Positions 52,409-62,823 are shown, counted from the stretch's first letter. The stretch is DNA of 64,000 nt from Sulfolobus sp. A20 (GCF_001719125.1 NZ_CP017006.1:2308384-2372383); one strand, 5' to 3'. The notes: generated by a model not told the origin, from the sequence alone. Translations and numbers: made by a program.

Positions 52409-53641
52409 CTACCCTTCCGAACCTATCCTAGCACTGATCTTTTTCCTTTCCCTAGCCTCCGGAACGTTCCAGAAGAATCTATAGTATAAGTATAGGTTAG
52501 TCATGTTCGTTACGAAAGCTAAAGCGAAAGGAAATATGACCGAAACGCTTAGTAGAAATCCTGACAAAAGCGTAGATAAGGCTGAAGGTAATAGTCTTGC
52601 AGTTTGATTGGTACCACTCGCAGTAGCCCTTCTCCTACCACTAACTAAGGTCATCATTAAGGCTTGTTGTGCTGGTAATGCGAACACTCTAAAAGAAGTA
52701 AATACGATGTAATCAATACTCGCTAGTAAGGGAAGCCTCAAGAAAGGAAAGGCTAAGGTCAAGATAGTCGACACTAGCCTAGTATAGATAATAAATCTGA
52801 CGAAACCAAGTTTTTCATTCATTATTGGGGTTAACCATATTATTGAGGCTGAGACAATGCCTCCTATAAATACTATGTCACCTATCTGAGCCTGTGTTAA
52901 TCCGTAAAACTGCTCAAAAATGATTGGTATGAAGGGTATTATTAGACCTTGTGATATACCATTAAACATTCCAGTATAAGTGAACTTTTTAATTATATCT
53001 AAGTCCTTCTTCTTAATGGTAGCTAAGTCCTCTTTCTTCTTGTTATCTACTATCGTTTCCTCGTTCAATTTTTTCGATTTCTCCTCTCTTATTGGTATGG
53101 CTACTAAGAATGAGGCTAAAGACAATACTAAACCTATCATAAATAGCTCAGTATAATCACTAATGTTAGCAAAAAGGGCACCAAATGCTCCACTATATGT
53201 TGATAATGTAGTGAAGATTGAATAAACTTTAGTCAGTTCATCTTTTTTACTTTTCTCAGCTAAAATAGCGGTCTGTATTGGGGCAACAATCGCACCCACA
53301 CCTCCACCTACTAAACCTCCAGCTATTCCAAATCCTCCTAAGGCTGACGATAATGCTAATAATGCGAAGTTTCTAGTAGTCAAGAGTATTATTATGCTAA
53401 TTGGCAAGAAGGCTAACGTCATGAGGAGGAACATCTTTTTACTGTACCTATCAGCGTATATTGAGAAAATGAGGGAAAGGAGCGGGGTTGCGAATGCGCC
53501 TATACCAAATAGTACGCCTATTTCAACGTCAGTCAATCCTATCTTCAAGAAATATAAGCCTATTACTACTGCTAGGAAGCCTGCTACCAAACTTCTAAGA
53601 ATTCTTGAAACCATCAGTAAGTAAACGTCAAGTTTCTCCAT
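52409..53641 (-). CDS. MFS transporter
   Basis: 410 residues with about twelve helices. The first-half motif is SIYADRYSKKMFLLMTLA. A central charged loop is EEKSKKLNEETIVDNKKKE. It is of the drug/metabolite exporter type by general layout. Substrate unknown. It ends 16 bases from the convergent aminotransferase. Confidence 0.85.
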   Translation of the reverse strand: MEKLDVYLLMVSRILRSLVAGFLAVVIGLYFLKIGLTDVEIGVLFGIGAFATPLLSLIFSIYADRYSKKMFLLMTLAFLPISIIILLTTRNFALLALSSALGGFGIAGGLVGGGVGAIVAPIQTAILAEKSKKDELTKVYSIFTTLSTYSGAFGALFANISDYTELFMIGLVLSLASFLVAIPIREEKSKKLNEETIVDNKKKEDLATIKKKDLDIIKKFTYTGMFNGISQGLIIPFIPIIFEQFYGLTQAQIGDIVFIGGIVSASIIWLTPIMNEKLGFVRFIIYTRLVSTILTLAFPFLRLPLLASIDYIVFTSFRVFALPAQQALMMTLVSGRRRATASGTNQTARLLPSALSTLLSGFLLSVSVIFPFALAFVTNMTNLYLYYRFFWNVPEARERKKISARIGSEG

Positions 53642-54050
53642 AAATAATGACTCTCAATAGTTGGAATATAAATCTTCTGTTTACTAACTTAAATATAAAC
53701 TGTAAAGGTTTAAATTTATCTTTCCTCGAATAGCCCTCCCTTTAGATACTTTAGCACAGTTATGTTAAATCCCTTAGCTAGAGCAATTGGATTACCCCAC
53801 TTTACCGTGGTCAGTAGTTTCAGTGAGAGAATTAAGTTTATATAACTCCAGTATTGCGGGAGTAATGATCCGGCTCCTACTCTTTATTAGGTTAACCAGA
53901 AGGGAGTTTTATGAAAGAAAAATGTCTTAAAAACTTTTACCCCGCCCTAAAAGGCATGGTTTTTAAACCTTTTAATTGCGGAAATAGTGATGATCATTGG
54001 TATTTTATTGTCTAGAGAAACATATACTGGGAAAAAGGAGGATGTGATAT
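53642..54050. other. Intergenic region with TnpB left-end relic
   Basis: Bases 53845-53965 (tattgcgggagtaatgatcc to ccgccctaaaaggcatgg) match the leader and left end at 27560-27694. At 54040, aaaggaggatgtgat is a clear Shine-Dalgarno for the peptidase gene. An intact-looking promoter is not obvious. Confidence 0.45.
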
Positions 54051-54902
54051 ATGAATAAGAGGATAAGTATTGATGGAGTATTAGTGGGAGGGTATACTGA
54101 TGATAATGCGAAGTCTGGCTTAACAGTAGTAGTAATGGATAATAGGAACAACACTGTCGGCTTATCTCAAAGGGGTGGATCTCCAGCAACCTTGGGGACT
54201 GATCTGTTAAGACCATTACACAGAAGGGATCAATCAGTTGACGCTATAGTGCTTACGGGAAGGAGTGTGTTTGGTTTTAGGGCGGTTAATGGCGTATTAT
54301 TGGGTTTATACGAGATGGGTAAGGGTTTTAAGATAGGGGATATGAGAGTACCTATTGTAGCAGCTGCAGCTATTTACGACTTCTACGATAATCATATACT
54401 ACCCACAGAGGAGTGGGGACTTAAAGCTTTGAAAAATTTATCTCAACAAATAATGATTGGAAGATATTGGGCTGGAAGAGGTGCTACTGTTGGTAAACTC
54501 AATGGGATTAGAGATGCTAAGCCTTCTGGACAAGGATATTATGAGTTGGAGAAAGGTAAAGTAAAAGTGGGCGTTATCTCAGTGGTTAACAGCATAGGTA
54601 ACGTCTATGATGAAGAAGGTAATTTGATAGCTGGAAACGAAAGTGATGAAATGAGGTTAAGTACTCCAGGGACGACTTTAGGAGTAGTATTAACCAATGC
54701 TAAGCTTTCTAACTCCGATGCTTGTAGAATAGCTAGTAGTGCTGAAAACGGTTTTTCAGCAATCATAAGACCTTATAACCTCTCCTTGGATGGGGACACC
54801 GTTTTCACGATATCTACTAACGAAGTTGACGTTAACGTAGATGATCTAATATTTTTAACTTACGAATCCAGTAAAAAGTCTGTGTTATCCATATTTAAGT
54901 AG
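54051..54902 (+). CDS. P1 family peptidase (DmpA/S58-like aminopeptidase)
   Basis: 283 residues. The family pattern is clear: GLTVVVMDNRNNTVGLSQRG, IVLTGRSVFGFRAVNGV, and STPGTTLGVVLTNAKLSNSD, where Thr after Gly is the autocatalytic nucleophile of this Ntn-hydrolase fold. It presumably self-cleaves into alpha and beta chains. It removes N-terminal residues from small peptides or hydrolyses amides. A strong ggagg ribosome site precedes ATG 54051. It begins an operon with the SDR and M20 genes. Confidence 0.85.
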   Translation: MNKRISIDGVLVGGYTDDNAKSGLTVVVMDNRNNTVGLSQRGGSPATLGTDLLRPLHRRDQSVDAIVLTGRSVFGFRAVNGVLLGLYEMGKGFKIGDMRVPIVAAAAIYDFYDNHILPTEEWGLKALKNLSQQIMIGRYWAGRGATVGKLNGIRDAKPSGQGYYELEKGKVKVGVISVVNSIGNVYDEEGNLIAGNESDEMRLSTPGTTLGVVLTNAKLSNSDACRIASSAENGFSAIIRPYNLSLDGDTVFTISTNEVDVNVDDLIFLTYESSKKSVLSIFK

Positions 54903-54911
54903 GTGAAGTAC

Positions 54912-55700
54912 ATGGATTATAAGGATTTGTTTTCAGTTAAGGGAATGAACGCTGTAGTAATTGGAGCTGCTAGTGGAATAGGGAGGAGTATTTCCGAGAT
55001 GTTTGTAAGTTTAGGAGGGAAAGTAATAGCAAGCGATGTAAACGAGGAAGAACTAAATAAGTTAATAAATGAGCTCTCCTCAAAAGGATATGAAATTAAA
55101 GGAATCAAAGCTGACATTACTAAGGTAGAAGATGTTAGAGACAAGTTATTGCCTTTTATCCTTTCGAATTTCAAGAAAATAGACGCTCTATTTATTACAC
55201 CTGCTATAAATGTTAGAAAATCTATTGAAAACTACACTTATGAGGAGTTTGATAGGGTTATTAATGTAAATCTTAAGGGTCCCTTTATAGTGTTAAAGGA
55301 ATTTCTGAAGTTTATGAAAGATGGTGGAAGTGTTGTATTATTCTCTTCAATAAGAAGTATAGTAGTTGAACCGGGACAATCCGCGTATTCTGCTTCAAAA
55401 GCTGGTATAGTACAATTAGCTAAAGTAGCAGCAGCTGAATATGGTAAATATAATATAAGGGTTAATTTAATTGCCCCCGGAGTTGTTGACACTCCTTTTA
55501 CTAAGCAGATAAAGAGTAAGCCAGATTGGTATAAGGCTTATGCTGAGAAGACGATCTTTAAGAGGTGGGCTACTCCAGAGGAAATAGCTAGCGTCGCAAT
55601 CTTTTTAGTAATGCCTGCCTCATCATACATTACTGGTACCGTCATTTTCGTAGATGGTGGATGGACTGCGATAGATGGGAGATATGAGCCGGAGGTGTAA
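54912..55700 (+). CDS. Short-chain dehydrogenase/reductase
   Basis: I take ATG 54912, preceded by taggtga, as start; GTG 54903 is possible. 262 residues. Cofactor site VVIGAASGIGRSISEMF, then VINVNLKGPF, the catalytic Ser in VVLFSSIRSI and YSASKAG with Tyr and Lys. The end YITGTVIFVDGGW is the classical SDR C-terminus. An Asp after the beta-2 strand (ASDVNEEEL) predicts NAD(H). It probably oxidises a hydroxyl in the same pathway as the flanking hydrolases. Confidence 0.9.
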   Translation: MDYKDLFSVKGMNAVVIGAASGIGRSISEMFVSLGGKVIASDVNEEELNKLINELSSKGYEIKGIKADITKVEDVRDKLLPFILSNFKKIDALFITPAINVRKSIENYTYEEFDRVINVNLKGPFIVLKEFLKFMKDGGSVVLFSSIRSIVVEPGQSAYSASKAGIVQLAKVAAAEYGKYNIRVNLIAPGVVDTPFTKQIKSKPDWYKAYAEKTIFKRWATPEEIASVAIFLVMPASSYITGTVIFVDGGWTAIDGRYEPEV

Positions 55701-55703
55701 TGG

Positions 55704-56936
55704 TTGACTGAACTAGATGAGGAGTTAAAACAAGAGTCCTTAAACTTCTTAAAAGAACTAATAAGAATACCTACTGAAAATCCGCCCGGGCTTAACTACG
55801 ACATTATAGTTAAAAAGATGAAGGAGAAGTTAGACGAGTTAGGCTATAATACTGAAGTCTTTTCCTTGAGTGATGATGATTTAAAGAGATTAGTTAAGTT
55901 TGGGAAGGGAGGAAGACATAACTTAGTTGGCTATTTAGGTAATGGAAATATTAGGATAGCCTTTAACGGGCATTACGATGTTGTTCCGGCTGGAGATGGT
56001 TGGAGCGTTAATCCCTATGAAGGAATTATTAAAGATGGCAAATTATATGGAAGAGGATCTGCAGATATGAAGTCTGGAATAGTATCCCAGATATATGCGG
56101 TTGAGTTGTTGAGAAGGAATAAAGTATTCCCTTCAAACCTTCAAATAGTTCAAACGTTAGTTCCAGATGAGGAGACTGTAGGTAATATTAACGCTGGTAC
56201 TTATTACTTAGTTGAGAAAGGAATTTTAAAGAAAGGAAAAATAAATTACGTGATTTTCACTGAACCAACTGGTGCAGATAATGTATGTTATGGTCATAGG
56301 GGTGCGATATGGGCTATTGTAAGGGTTTACGGTAAGAAAAGTCATGGAGGATTGCCACAATTAGGTATTGACGCTGTGAGAGCATCAACTAAGATGATCC
56401 AAGAATTGTACAACTCTCTTCCAGACATAACGTCTAAGTACGAGATAATTCCAGAGGTCTCTAAGAAGCCATCTATTCTAGTGGGAACTGTGAAATGCGG
56501 GAATTGGGTTAATACAGTAGCTGACTATTGTGAGTTTTCCATAGTAAGAAGGTTAGTACCAGAGGAAAACCTAGATGAGGTAAGAGGTAAGATCTTAGAC
56601 ATACTAGAAGGAGTAAGTAAAGAGTTTAAGGCAAGGTATGAGTATGATGAGTTTTATGCAATAGATACTATAACGTCAGATGTTAATGACAAAATATATG
56701 AAATAATGAGGAGAAAAGTTAAGGAGATTAGAGGTGTAGAGCCTAGGCTTGTATTATCTCCCGGTACTTTTGACATGAGGTTTACTGTAAAAGAGGGAAT
56801 ACTCTCAATTAATTACGGTCCAGGGAGAATAGAGCTAGCCCATGCTACTGATGAATATGTTGAAATTAATGACTTTTACGATTCGATAAAAATATTAGCA
56901 ATGACTTTAATGGAGTTAAGTAAACTAGATCACTAG
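55704..56936 (+). CDS. M20 family metallopeptidase / amidohydrolase
   Basis: 410 residues starting at TTG 55704, six bases after a ggaggtg ribosome site. Zinc-site motifs: FNGHYDVVPAGDGWSVN, YGRGSADMKSGI, VPDEETVGNI, and FTEPTGADN. The C-terminus has PGTFDMRFTV and HATDEYVEI. It resembles but is distinct from the M20 at 31274. It ends the P1-SDR-M20 operon and overlaps the convergent membrane gene by 12 bases. Confidence 0.88.
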   Translation: MTELDEELKQESLNFLKELIRIPTENPPGLNYDIIVKKMKEKLDELGYNTEVFSLSDDDLKRLVKFGKGGRHNLVGYLGNGNIRIAFNGHYDVVPAGDGWSVNPYEGIIKDGKLYGRGSADMKSGIVSQIYAVELLRRNKVFPSNLQIVQTLVPDEETVGNINAGTYYLVEKGILKKGKINYVIFTEPTGADNVCYGHRGAIWAIVRVYGKKSHGGLPQLGIDAVRASTKMIQELYNSLPDITSKYEIIPEVSKKPSILVGTVKCGNWVNTVADYCEFSIVRRLVPEENLDEVRGKILDILEGVSKEFKARYEYDEFYAIDTITSDVNDKIYEIMRRKVKEIRGVEPRLVLSPGTFDMRFTVKEGILSINYGPGRIELAHATDEYVEINDFYDSIKILAMTLMELSKLDH

Positions 56937-57425
56937 GTTTGCCATTATGAAGATTATAATTATTTGAAATATAACTTGACTACCAGAGACATAAATGTTC
57001 CTCATTCCCAACTTGACTACCTTATTTAAATCTGGGTCTTCATTTCTTAATTCCAACACTATTCTAACCTCATTAGGTAATATGATTCCAAAACCTTGTA
57101 TAATTAATATTAGAACGACTACGCCAGATAATAGGATATAGATGCTTTTTAAGTTGAATATTCCTAGCCATGAGGCTAAGAAATATCCGGCAGTAGTTGC
57201 CACTGACGCTAGGGATGGCATGAAGAAGAGCATTATTGGAACTAACCTCTTTATTATCTCAGCCCTACCCTTAGGGTCTAACGATCTCAAAACTCTACTC
57301 ATTACCAAGCCCATGAATAAATCTATGCCCGTCCAAGTTCCTCCAGTTAGCACATGAACGTAATCTAGTATTAGTAAACTTCTTAACGCTAATGCTACCA
57401 ATAACCCAGCTATCGGTACTAACAA
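56925..57425 (-). CDS. Integral membrane protein, unknown (DUF2269/CopD-like layout)
   Basis: 166 residues with about four to five helices. The stretch LLILDYVHVLTGGTWTGIDL carries a helix histidine followed by a Gly-Thr-Trp loop, a pattern found in CopD/DUF2269-like heme or copper membrane proteins. A Pro-Asn-Glu-Val-Arg loop lies near residue 125. Start is TTG 57425. The family guess is tentative. Confidence 0.55.
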   Translation of the reverse strand: MLVPIAGLLVALALRSLLILDYVHVLTGGTWTGIDLFMGLVMSRVLRSLDPKGRAEIIKRLVPIMLFFMPSLASVATTAGYFLASWLGIFNLKSIYILLSGVVVLILIIQGFGIILPNEVRIVLELRNEDPDLNKVVKLGMRNIYVSGSQVIFQIIIIFIMANLVI

Positions 57426-57924
57426 GGTTAATATGGAATAAGGGGGTTACAAATTTGGTCGTATATGCCATAATTATATATCTTTACTTTTCTAACTAAT
57501 ATATTTTTTCTAAAGAATGACCTTTGAGTACATTTTGTGAGGGATTAAAAGTATCTTTTCTTAAATCGAGCATATGTGAATGCTGTTATATAAGCCCGGC
57601 TTCCTCCCCCGCCATAGAGGCTTTCATCACTTTGTAAAAATATTAATAATATTCAGCTTATGGTGAACTAGATTATTTAAATGATTACACATTTATACTT
57701 TCAAGACGGGAATATATCTGTGGACAACATTTTTGTTATTTTAATATGAGCATAATTCATTTAGGGAAGTTTATTAACAAAGAGAACGACAAGCCTCGCC
57801 CTTTAGGACTAGGAGGAGGTCAGAAAGAATAATTTTTCCGATTAGGTAGTATCTAATTAGGTAGTATCTAAACAGATTAATCTTAATTGCCTTAAAGTGA
57901 AATTTTTGATCACGCATAGTCCAG
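57426..57924. other. Intergenic region with several repeat relics
   Basis: At 57596-57635 ggcttcctcccccgccatag then aggctttcatcactttgtaa is a short repeat. At 57718 tgtggacaacatttttg is an IS6-type end scrap. At 57785-57825 acaagcctcgccctttagga and ctaggaggaggtcag is an inverted short repeat. gattaggtagtatctaatta near 57840 is a small tandem repeat. No gene. Confidence 0.4.
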
Positions 57925-59343
57925 TTACTCCAAGATTTCCCTCCATTTAACGATTACCCTTTCCACAATATCCTCACTAGGTCTTACCTCTCTGGGAAAG
58001 TCTTTGTTAAAGGGTTTGGTAGCATATATAATAGCTCTGGATGAGACGTATTCCTTTACGTTCTGCTTCCTTTCAGCCATGGGGTCTAAAGGAGTACTAG
58101 GAACGTTCTTAACAATTTCTATTGAATTAATAGGATCTGTTCTAGTACAAATCGCCCATAATACTTGATTTATATCTGACGGATCTATATCTTCATCTAC
58201 AACTATTACATATCTACCACCATAGGCTGTTAGAGGACTTGTTGCTAATATATGTCCTACCATGGTTTGTTGACCAGCAAAGGATTGCTTAATTGAAACT
58301 ACTATTAAAGCCCTTGAAAACCCTATTTCGTGAGCCCATACACCCTTAATATCCCTTACCCCAATTCTCTCTAACATATCCCATATCATTGCTGACCTCA
58401 GAGGACACCTAAAATAAGAGTAGTCGTAGGGAGGAATACTTGGAGCAGTACCTAAAAGTATGGGATTACTTCTATAATAAACCCTTTTAACCTCTATTAC
58501 AGGATTTTTCATCCTTCCTCCAGCGTAATATCCCATAAACTCCCCAAAAGGTCCCTCATCTGTTAACTCCCCACTTATATATCCCTCAATCACAATGTCA
58601 CTCTCAGCTGGAATAGGTAGTCCAGTCTCCTCTCCTCTAAATACCTTAAATCTTTTACCTACTATAGCCCCTGCGTAATTGTACTCAGATATACCTGCTG
58701 GGACTTCCATTCCTGCGAAAATGAACAAGTCTAATGGTGGGGAGAATGAAATCGCTATTGGACATTTTTTACCGGCTTTAAGATATTTCTCCACATGTAT
58801 CCTACCGTGATGAGAAGAATCAATGAATATTGATAACTTATTCCTATCAACTAACATGACTCTGTAAGCTCCTACATTTACCCAATCAGATTCTGGGTCT
58901 TTAGTTATTACAGCATCAGCTGTACCTATATATCTCCCTCCATCGAATTCATGCCATTTGGGGGCTGGAAACTTAAAAAGATTTACCTTATCATCACTAT
59001 CAACGTTCTCAAGGAATACTGCATCATTAACTTCCTCTGGTTCATAGCTTCTGTATTCCTTAGATGCTATGTTTAATCTATCCCTTAACTTTTTCACTAA
59101 ATCAATATCGTTAAGGGCATTTATATTGAGAGCTAGGTTTACTCTCTTATAATCTAATAATGCCCCAGTTAGTACTCTAAAACCTTTAGGGTAGTCCTTT
59201 ATTTCGTCGAAGAGTAAAGTAAACTTATGTTTCTTGGCATTTAAGTCAGTTATAGCTCCTATCTCTAAGTTCCAGTCAGCTCCTTTAACTTCTTTTAATA
59301 GACCTAAATTTCTTACTTCTTCGATGAACTTTCGTATATACAT
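57925..59343 (-). CDS. UbiD family decarboxylase (prenylated FMN-dependent)
   Basis: 472 residues, normal for UbiD. Features include LKEVKGADWNLEIGAIT at the N-terminus, EPEEVNDAVFLENV, SDWVNVGAYRVMLVDRNKL, and YISGELTDEGPFGEFMGYYAGG with the conserved Glu-Gly loop. It decarboxylates an aromatic or unsaturated acid using prenylated FMN. The flavin prenyltransferase UbiX is not in the window. It is divergent from the cyclase-family gene. Confidence 0.88.
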   Translation of the reverse strand: MYIRKFIEEVRNLGLLKEVKGADWNLEIGAITDLNAKKHKFTLLFDEIKDYPKGFRVLTGALLDYKRVNLALNINALNDIDLVKKLRDRLNIASKEYRSYEPEEVNDAVFLENVDSDDKVNLFKFPAPKWHEFDGGRYIGTADAVITKDPESDWVNVGAYRVMLVDRNKLSIFIDSSHHGRIHVEKYLKAGKKCPIAISFSPPLDLFIFAGMEVPAGISEYNYAGAIVGKRFKVFRGEETGLPIPAESDIVIEGYISGELTDEGPFGEFMGYYAGGRMKNPVIEVKRVYYRSNPILLGTAPSIPPYDYSYFRCPLRSAMIWDMLERIGVRDIKGVWAHEIGFSRALIVVSIKQSFAGQQTMVGHILATSPLTAYGGRYVIVVDEDIDPSDINQVLWAICTRTDPINSIEIVKNVPSTPLDPMAERKQNVKEYVSSRAIIYATKPFNKDFPREVRPSEDIVERVIVKWREILE

Positions 59344-59490
59344 TATTTTTATATTCTTTTGTAAGCTTTAATAAACATACGTGAACATATTAAAGTCGTT
59401 CTTGGCTACATTAACTACCATAACGAGAACGACAGTTATAATTACTGTCTCCCGTAAATTTTTTAAATTTTTTATCATTAATTGTTCCTC

Positions 59491-60441
59491 ATGAGGTATA
59501 ATTTTGAGGAAGAGGTTAAAAAAGCCCCTAAGAATTGGGGTAGATGGGGAAGAGATGATGAGATTGGTACTTTGAATTACATAACCAGTGAGTATCTTTT
59601 AGATTCTTTAAAGGTAATAAGGAAGGGAAAAGTATTCACTTTAGGTTTATGGATAAATAGGAGGGAAGGCGATCCTTTATGGATTGGAAGAAAACCCACT
59701 ATTCACTTAATGGTTAGGGACGAAAGTTCTTATATGGTAGGTAAATCTAAGCCTAGACCGGGTGGAGGAAAGTCAGCTGACGATATCATCATTATGCACC
59801 TTCAAGCTAGTACCCAAGTGGATGCTTTGGGTCACTATTGGAAGGATAACACGCTCTATAACGGTTATGATTCTAAACTCACTATAGGAGGATTAGTTAA
59901 GGATGACGTGAGTAAGTTAGCTGAGAAAGGTATTGTAGGCAGAGGTGTCTTGTTGGACGTAGCTAGATATAAGGGAAAGAGTAGTTTAGATAAGGGAGAA
60001 ATGATATCGTTTCAAGATTTATTAGAGACAGCTAAGTCGGAAGGGGTAAGGTTAAAGAAGCGTGACATCATACTCGTTAGGACCGGTTTTTTGAAGACTT
60101 TTTACGAGAAGGGAGCTGAAGAGTTTTATAAGGATTTTAATGAGCCTGGAATAACTTATGAGCCGGAGTTAGTTAATTGGTTCTACGAAAATGAGATAAT
60201 TGCTTATGGCTCTGATACGATAGCCTCTGAGCAGACTTATTCTAGCACATTGGGAATAATGCTCCCCTTACATATTTTCTTCTTAAACTATTTGGGCATG
60301 CCTATAATGGAGATGTTATGGTTAGAGGAATTAGCTGAAGATTGCTCAAGGGATGGGCAATACGAGTTCTTCTTCGTAGCATCACCACTGAAAGTCATAG
60401 GAGGTACCGGTTCACCCATAAATCCCGTTGCAATTAAGTAA
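59491..60441 (+). CDS. Cyclase-family hydrolase (kynurenine-formamidase-like)
   Basis: I choose ATG 59491 (MRYNFEEEVKKAPKNWGRWG); TTG 59482 is also open. A ttttttaaat box about 27 bases above fits leaderless start. 316 residues. The metal motif is IIIMHLQASTQVDALGHYW, a variant of HxGTHxDxxxH as seen in the large cyclase subfamily. RDIILVRTGFLKTF and AYGSDTIASEQ are also typical. It may hydrolyse a lactone or amide in the UbiD pathway. It overlaps the convergent ADH gene by 8 bases. Confidence 0.82.
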   Translation: MRYNFEEEVKKAPKNWGRWGRDDEIGTLNYITSEYLLDSLKVIRKGKVFTLGLWINRREGDPLWIGRKPTIHLMVRDESSYMVGKSKPRPGGGKSADDIIIMHLQASTQVDALGHYWKDNTLYNGYDSKLTIGGLVKDDVSKLAEKGIVGRGVLLDVARYKGKSSLDKGEMISFQDLLETAKSEGVRLKKRDIILVRTGFLKTFYEKGAEEFYKDFNEPGITYEPELVNWFYENEIIAYGSDTIASEQTYSSTLGIMLPLHIFFLNYLGMPIMEMLWLEELAEDCSRDGQYEFFFVASPLKVIGGTGSPINPVAIK

Positions 60442-61468
60442 TTTTAAGAACTTGCCTTCCACTAACTTTACCTTTTTCCAAGTTTTCTAAAGCTTCATTG
60501 GCTTCTTCTAGGCTTAAGGTTCTAGTTATAGCCGGCTTTATTTTACCATTCTCAGCTAATTTTAACACTTCTAGAAAGTCCTTCCTGTTACCAGTTAAGG
60601 TGCCGATAAATTGCCATCCCATGGAGTGAAGCTTTAAACCCGCATCATGAGGTAAACCTCCTCCAAAAGTTCCCACTTTGATGTATTTTCCCAACTTGGA
60701 TAGGAAGGTGTAGTAATTATTAATAGTCGTCTCAGATCCTACAAAGTCTACAATCACATCAACACCCCTATTATCCGTTATTTTCATCAATTCTTCTTTA
60801 TTTACCTTGCTCATTACGTAATCTGCCCCTAATTTAGAGGCTAATCTTAATCCATCATCACTTACGTCAACCCCTATAACTAAACTACCATAAACTGCCT
60901 TAGCTATTTGAATGGCTATACTACCCAATCCCCCTCCAGCTCCAATTATCATTACACTCTTCGCTGGATTTAGCTCTCCCAATCTTAAGGCTCTATAAGC
61001 TGTTACTCCCGAACAGGCTAAGGGTGAGGAGTCTAAAGTTGATAAATTCCTTAACTTATATAAATACTTGTAATCTGGAACTACTACATATTCCGCATAT
61101 CCTCCGTTCATACTAATCCCTAACCACTTGGGATTATCACAGTATTGATCTTCTCCGATTTTGCAGTAATAACATGAACCATCACCTATCCAAGGATTAA
61201 TCAAAACTTTATCACCTTTACTAAATCCACTTACTTCATCCCCAATCTCCTCAACAACTCCAGATATTTCATGACCTAATATTAACGGAAGTTTGGGTTT
61301 TTCCATACTAATTCTATTGTAAATTACTCCACTTTTTACCGAAAGATCAGTGTGGCAAACTCCAGTATATTCGACTTTAACTAATACTTGACTTCCTCTT
61401 ATCCTCGGCGTTTCAATATCATTTAATCGTAAAGGTTTCCCAAACTCGTTTAATAACATTGCCTTCAT
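60434..61468 (-). CDS. Zinc-dependent alcohol dehydrogenase
   Basis: 344 residues. Catalytic zinc ligands lie in GVCHTDLSVKSG and GHEISGVVEEIGDEV. The structural zinc lobe reads INPWIGDGSCYYCKIGEDQY then C, with Asp where most enzymes have the first Cys. The Sulfolobus solfataricus ADH has an acidic residue there too, so this is a paralogue of that enzyme. The cofactor site is VMIIGAGGGLGSIAIQIAKA with VIGVDVSDD, predicting NAD. It probably oxidises a pathway alcohol. Confidence 0.9.
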   Translation of the reverse strand: MKAMLLNEFGKPLRLNDIETPRIRGSQVLVKVEYTGVCHTDLSVKSGVIYNRISMEKPKLPLILGHEISGVVEEIGDEVSGFSKGDKVLINPWIGDGSCYYCKIGEDQYCDNPKWLGISMNGGYAEYVVVPDYKYLYKLRNLSTLDSSPLACSGVTAYRALRLGELNPAKSVMIIGAGGGLGSIAIQIAKAVYGSLVIGVDVSDDGLRLASKLGADYVMSKVNKEELMKITDNRGVDVIVDFVGSETTINNYYTFLSKLGKYIKVGTFGGGLPHDAGLKLHSMGWQFIGTLTGNRKDFLEVLKLAENGKIKPAITRTLSLEEANEALENLEKGKVSGRQVLKIT

Positions 61469-61477
61469 TCCATACCA

Positions 61478-62797
61478 CTAACCAAGTTTCTCTACTTCCT
61501 TAATTATATTTCCTCTCGTCTCTTGAGTCAATACTGATCCTATCAATATTATTAATCCCGCAAAGATGATTGAATAAAACATTACAATGGGGAATTTGGG
61601 GAATCCACCTACTGAGGCAAGTATCAGGCTAATAATCGTTGGAGAAGCTCCAGCTATTGCAAATCCAGTGTTCCATGTGAACGCTACTCCAGTACCTCTA
61701 ACACTTGTAGGATAGATCTCATTCAAATAAGTCATCACTATCCCTCCTCCGAAGTCGCTTAATAAGCTTATTAAGAAGGCTGTTAAAATTATTGAGTTTA
61801 GTACATGAAGAGAACCTAAGTATAGGAACAGAGGTGAGACCACTGCTATGACTATAATACCTCCAATCAAACTCATTAATTTCCTTCCAATGTGCTGGGA
61901 TATTTCGCCTCCTAGCGTTGGACCGATTATTACTCCTATAGATGCAATTATTAGCGTTATTGCAGCTTCAGTTTTAGGCAACTTATTAACTTCAGCTAAA
62001 AAGGTTGGAAATAATCCTTGAGGAATGTAATACATCAAAGCCCATCCGACTGTTATTACTAACGCTATACCTAAGGCTCTTCTATATTTTTTAGTAAATA
62101 ACTCTCTAACGGGAGATTTAACTAATTCTCCTTTAGACTTTATCTTATTCCACATCTCGGACTCTGGCGTCAAATAGTTAACGAATAAGAGAACTATCAG
62201 CGGTAATAGTCCTCCTAAGAACATCACTCTCCAACCCCATACTAAGTATTCAGAACCTGGATAAAGTATCGCCGTTAAGTAAAACCATCCTGCAGCTATT
62301 AAATAAGCAATACCTGCAGCAGAGAATCCAAGACCCCCTACCCAGCCTCTATGTCTCTCTGGTACGGATTCTGGACCTATAGTATGACTACCACTAGTAA
62401 CTCCTCCCACGAAAAATCCTTCAGCTAACCTTAAGATGATTAATAGTATAGGTGCGATTATTCCAGCTATCACGTATGTTGGTAATGCCCCTTGTAGCGT
62501 TGCAGTGATTACTAAACCTAAAATGCCGTAAAAAATCGCCCTCTTCCGCCCGGACTTATCGGAAATTTTCGTTCCGAAATACGTAGCACCAACGGGTCTC
62601 ATGATAAAGGATGTTAAAAAACTTGCGTAAGTTGCAGCTATGGAGAGGAGTAATATCTTTGAGGGAAAGAAGAGCTCAGCTATGAAAGGTGTGACGAAGA
62701 GTATGCTAAACAAGTCGTATAGGTCGAAGGTCCAAGCTAACATTGTTGCCAATATCCATTTAATATGCTTACTAGTTAATTTATCGTCTTTTTTCAT
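61478..62797 (-). CDS. MFS transporter, carboxylate-type (SHS/JEN-like)
   Basis: 439 residues, twelve helices. MFS motifs are FIMRPVGATYFGTKISDKSG with RKRAIFYG, and LRLAEGFFVGGVTSGSHTIG with PESVPERHRGW, which recall monocarboxylate/aromatic-acid proton symporters. The second-half motif is GGEISQHIGRKLMSLIGG. It sits directly behind the ADH gene on the same strand, so it likely imports the pathway substrate. A TATA box lies about 30 bases above ATG 62797. Confidence 0.85.
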   Translation of the reverse strand: MKKDDKLTSKHIKWILATMLAWTFDLYDLFSILFVTPFIAELFFPSKILLLSIAATYASFLTSFIMRPVGATYFGTKISDKSGRKRAIFYGILGLVITATLQGALPTYVIAGIIAPILLIILRLAEGFFVGGVTSGSHTIGPESVPERHRGWVGGLGFSAAGIAYLIAAGWFYLTAILYPGSEYLVWGWRVMFLGGLLPLIVLLFVNYLTPESEMWNKIKSKGELVKSPVRELFTKKYRRALGIALVITVGWALMYYIPQGLFPTFLAEVNKLPKTEAAITLIIASIGVIIGPTLGGEISQHIGRKLMSLIGGIIVIAVVSPLFLYLGSLHVLNSIILTAFLISLLSDFGGGIVMTYLNEIYPTSVRGTGVAFTWNTGFAIAGASPTIISLILASVGGFPKFPIVMFYSIIFAGLIILIGSVLTQETRGNIIKEVEKLG

Positions 62798-62823
62798 AAC
62801 AATACCCTTTTTTCACTAATCCT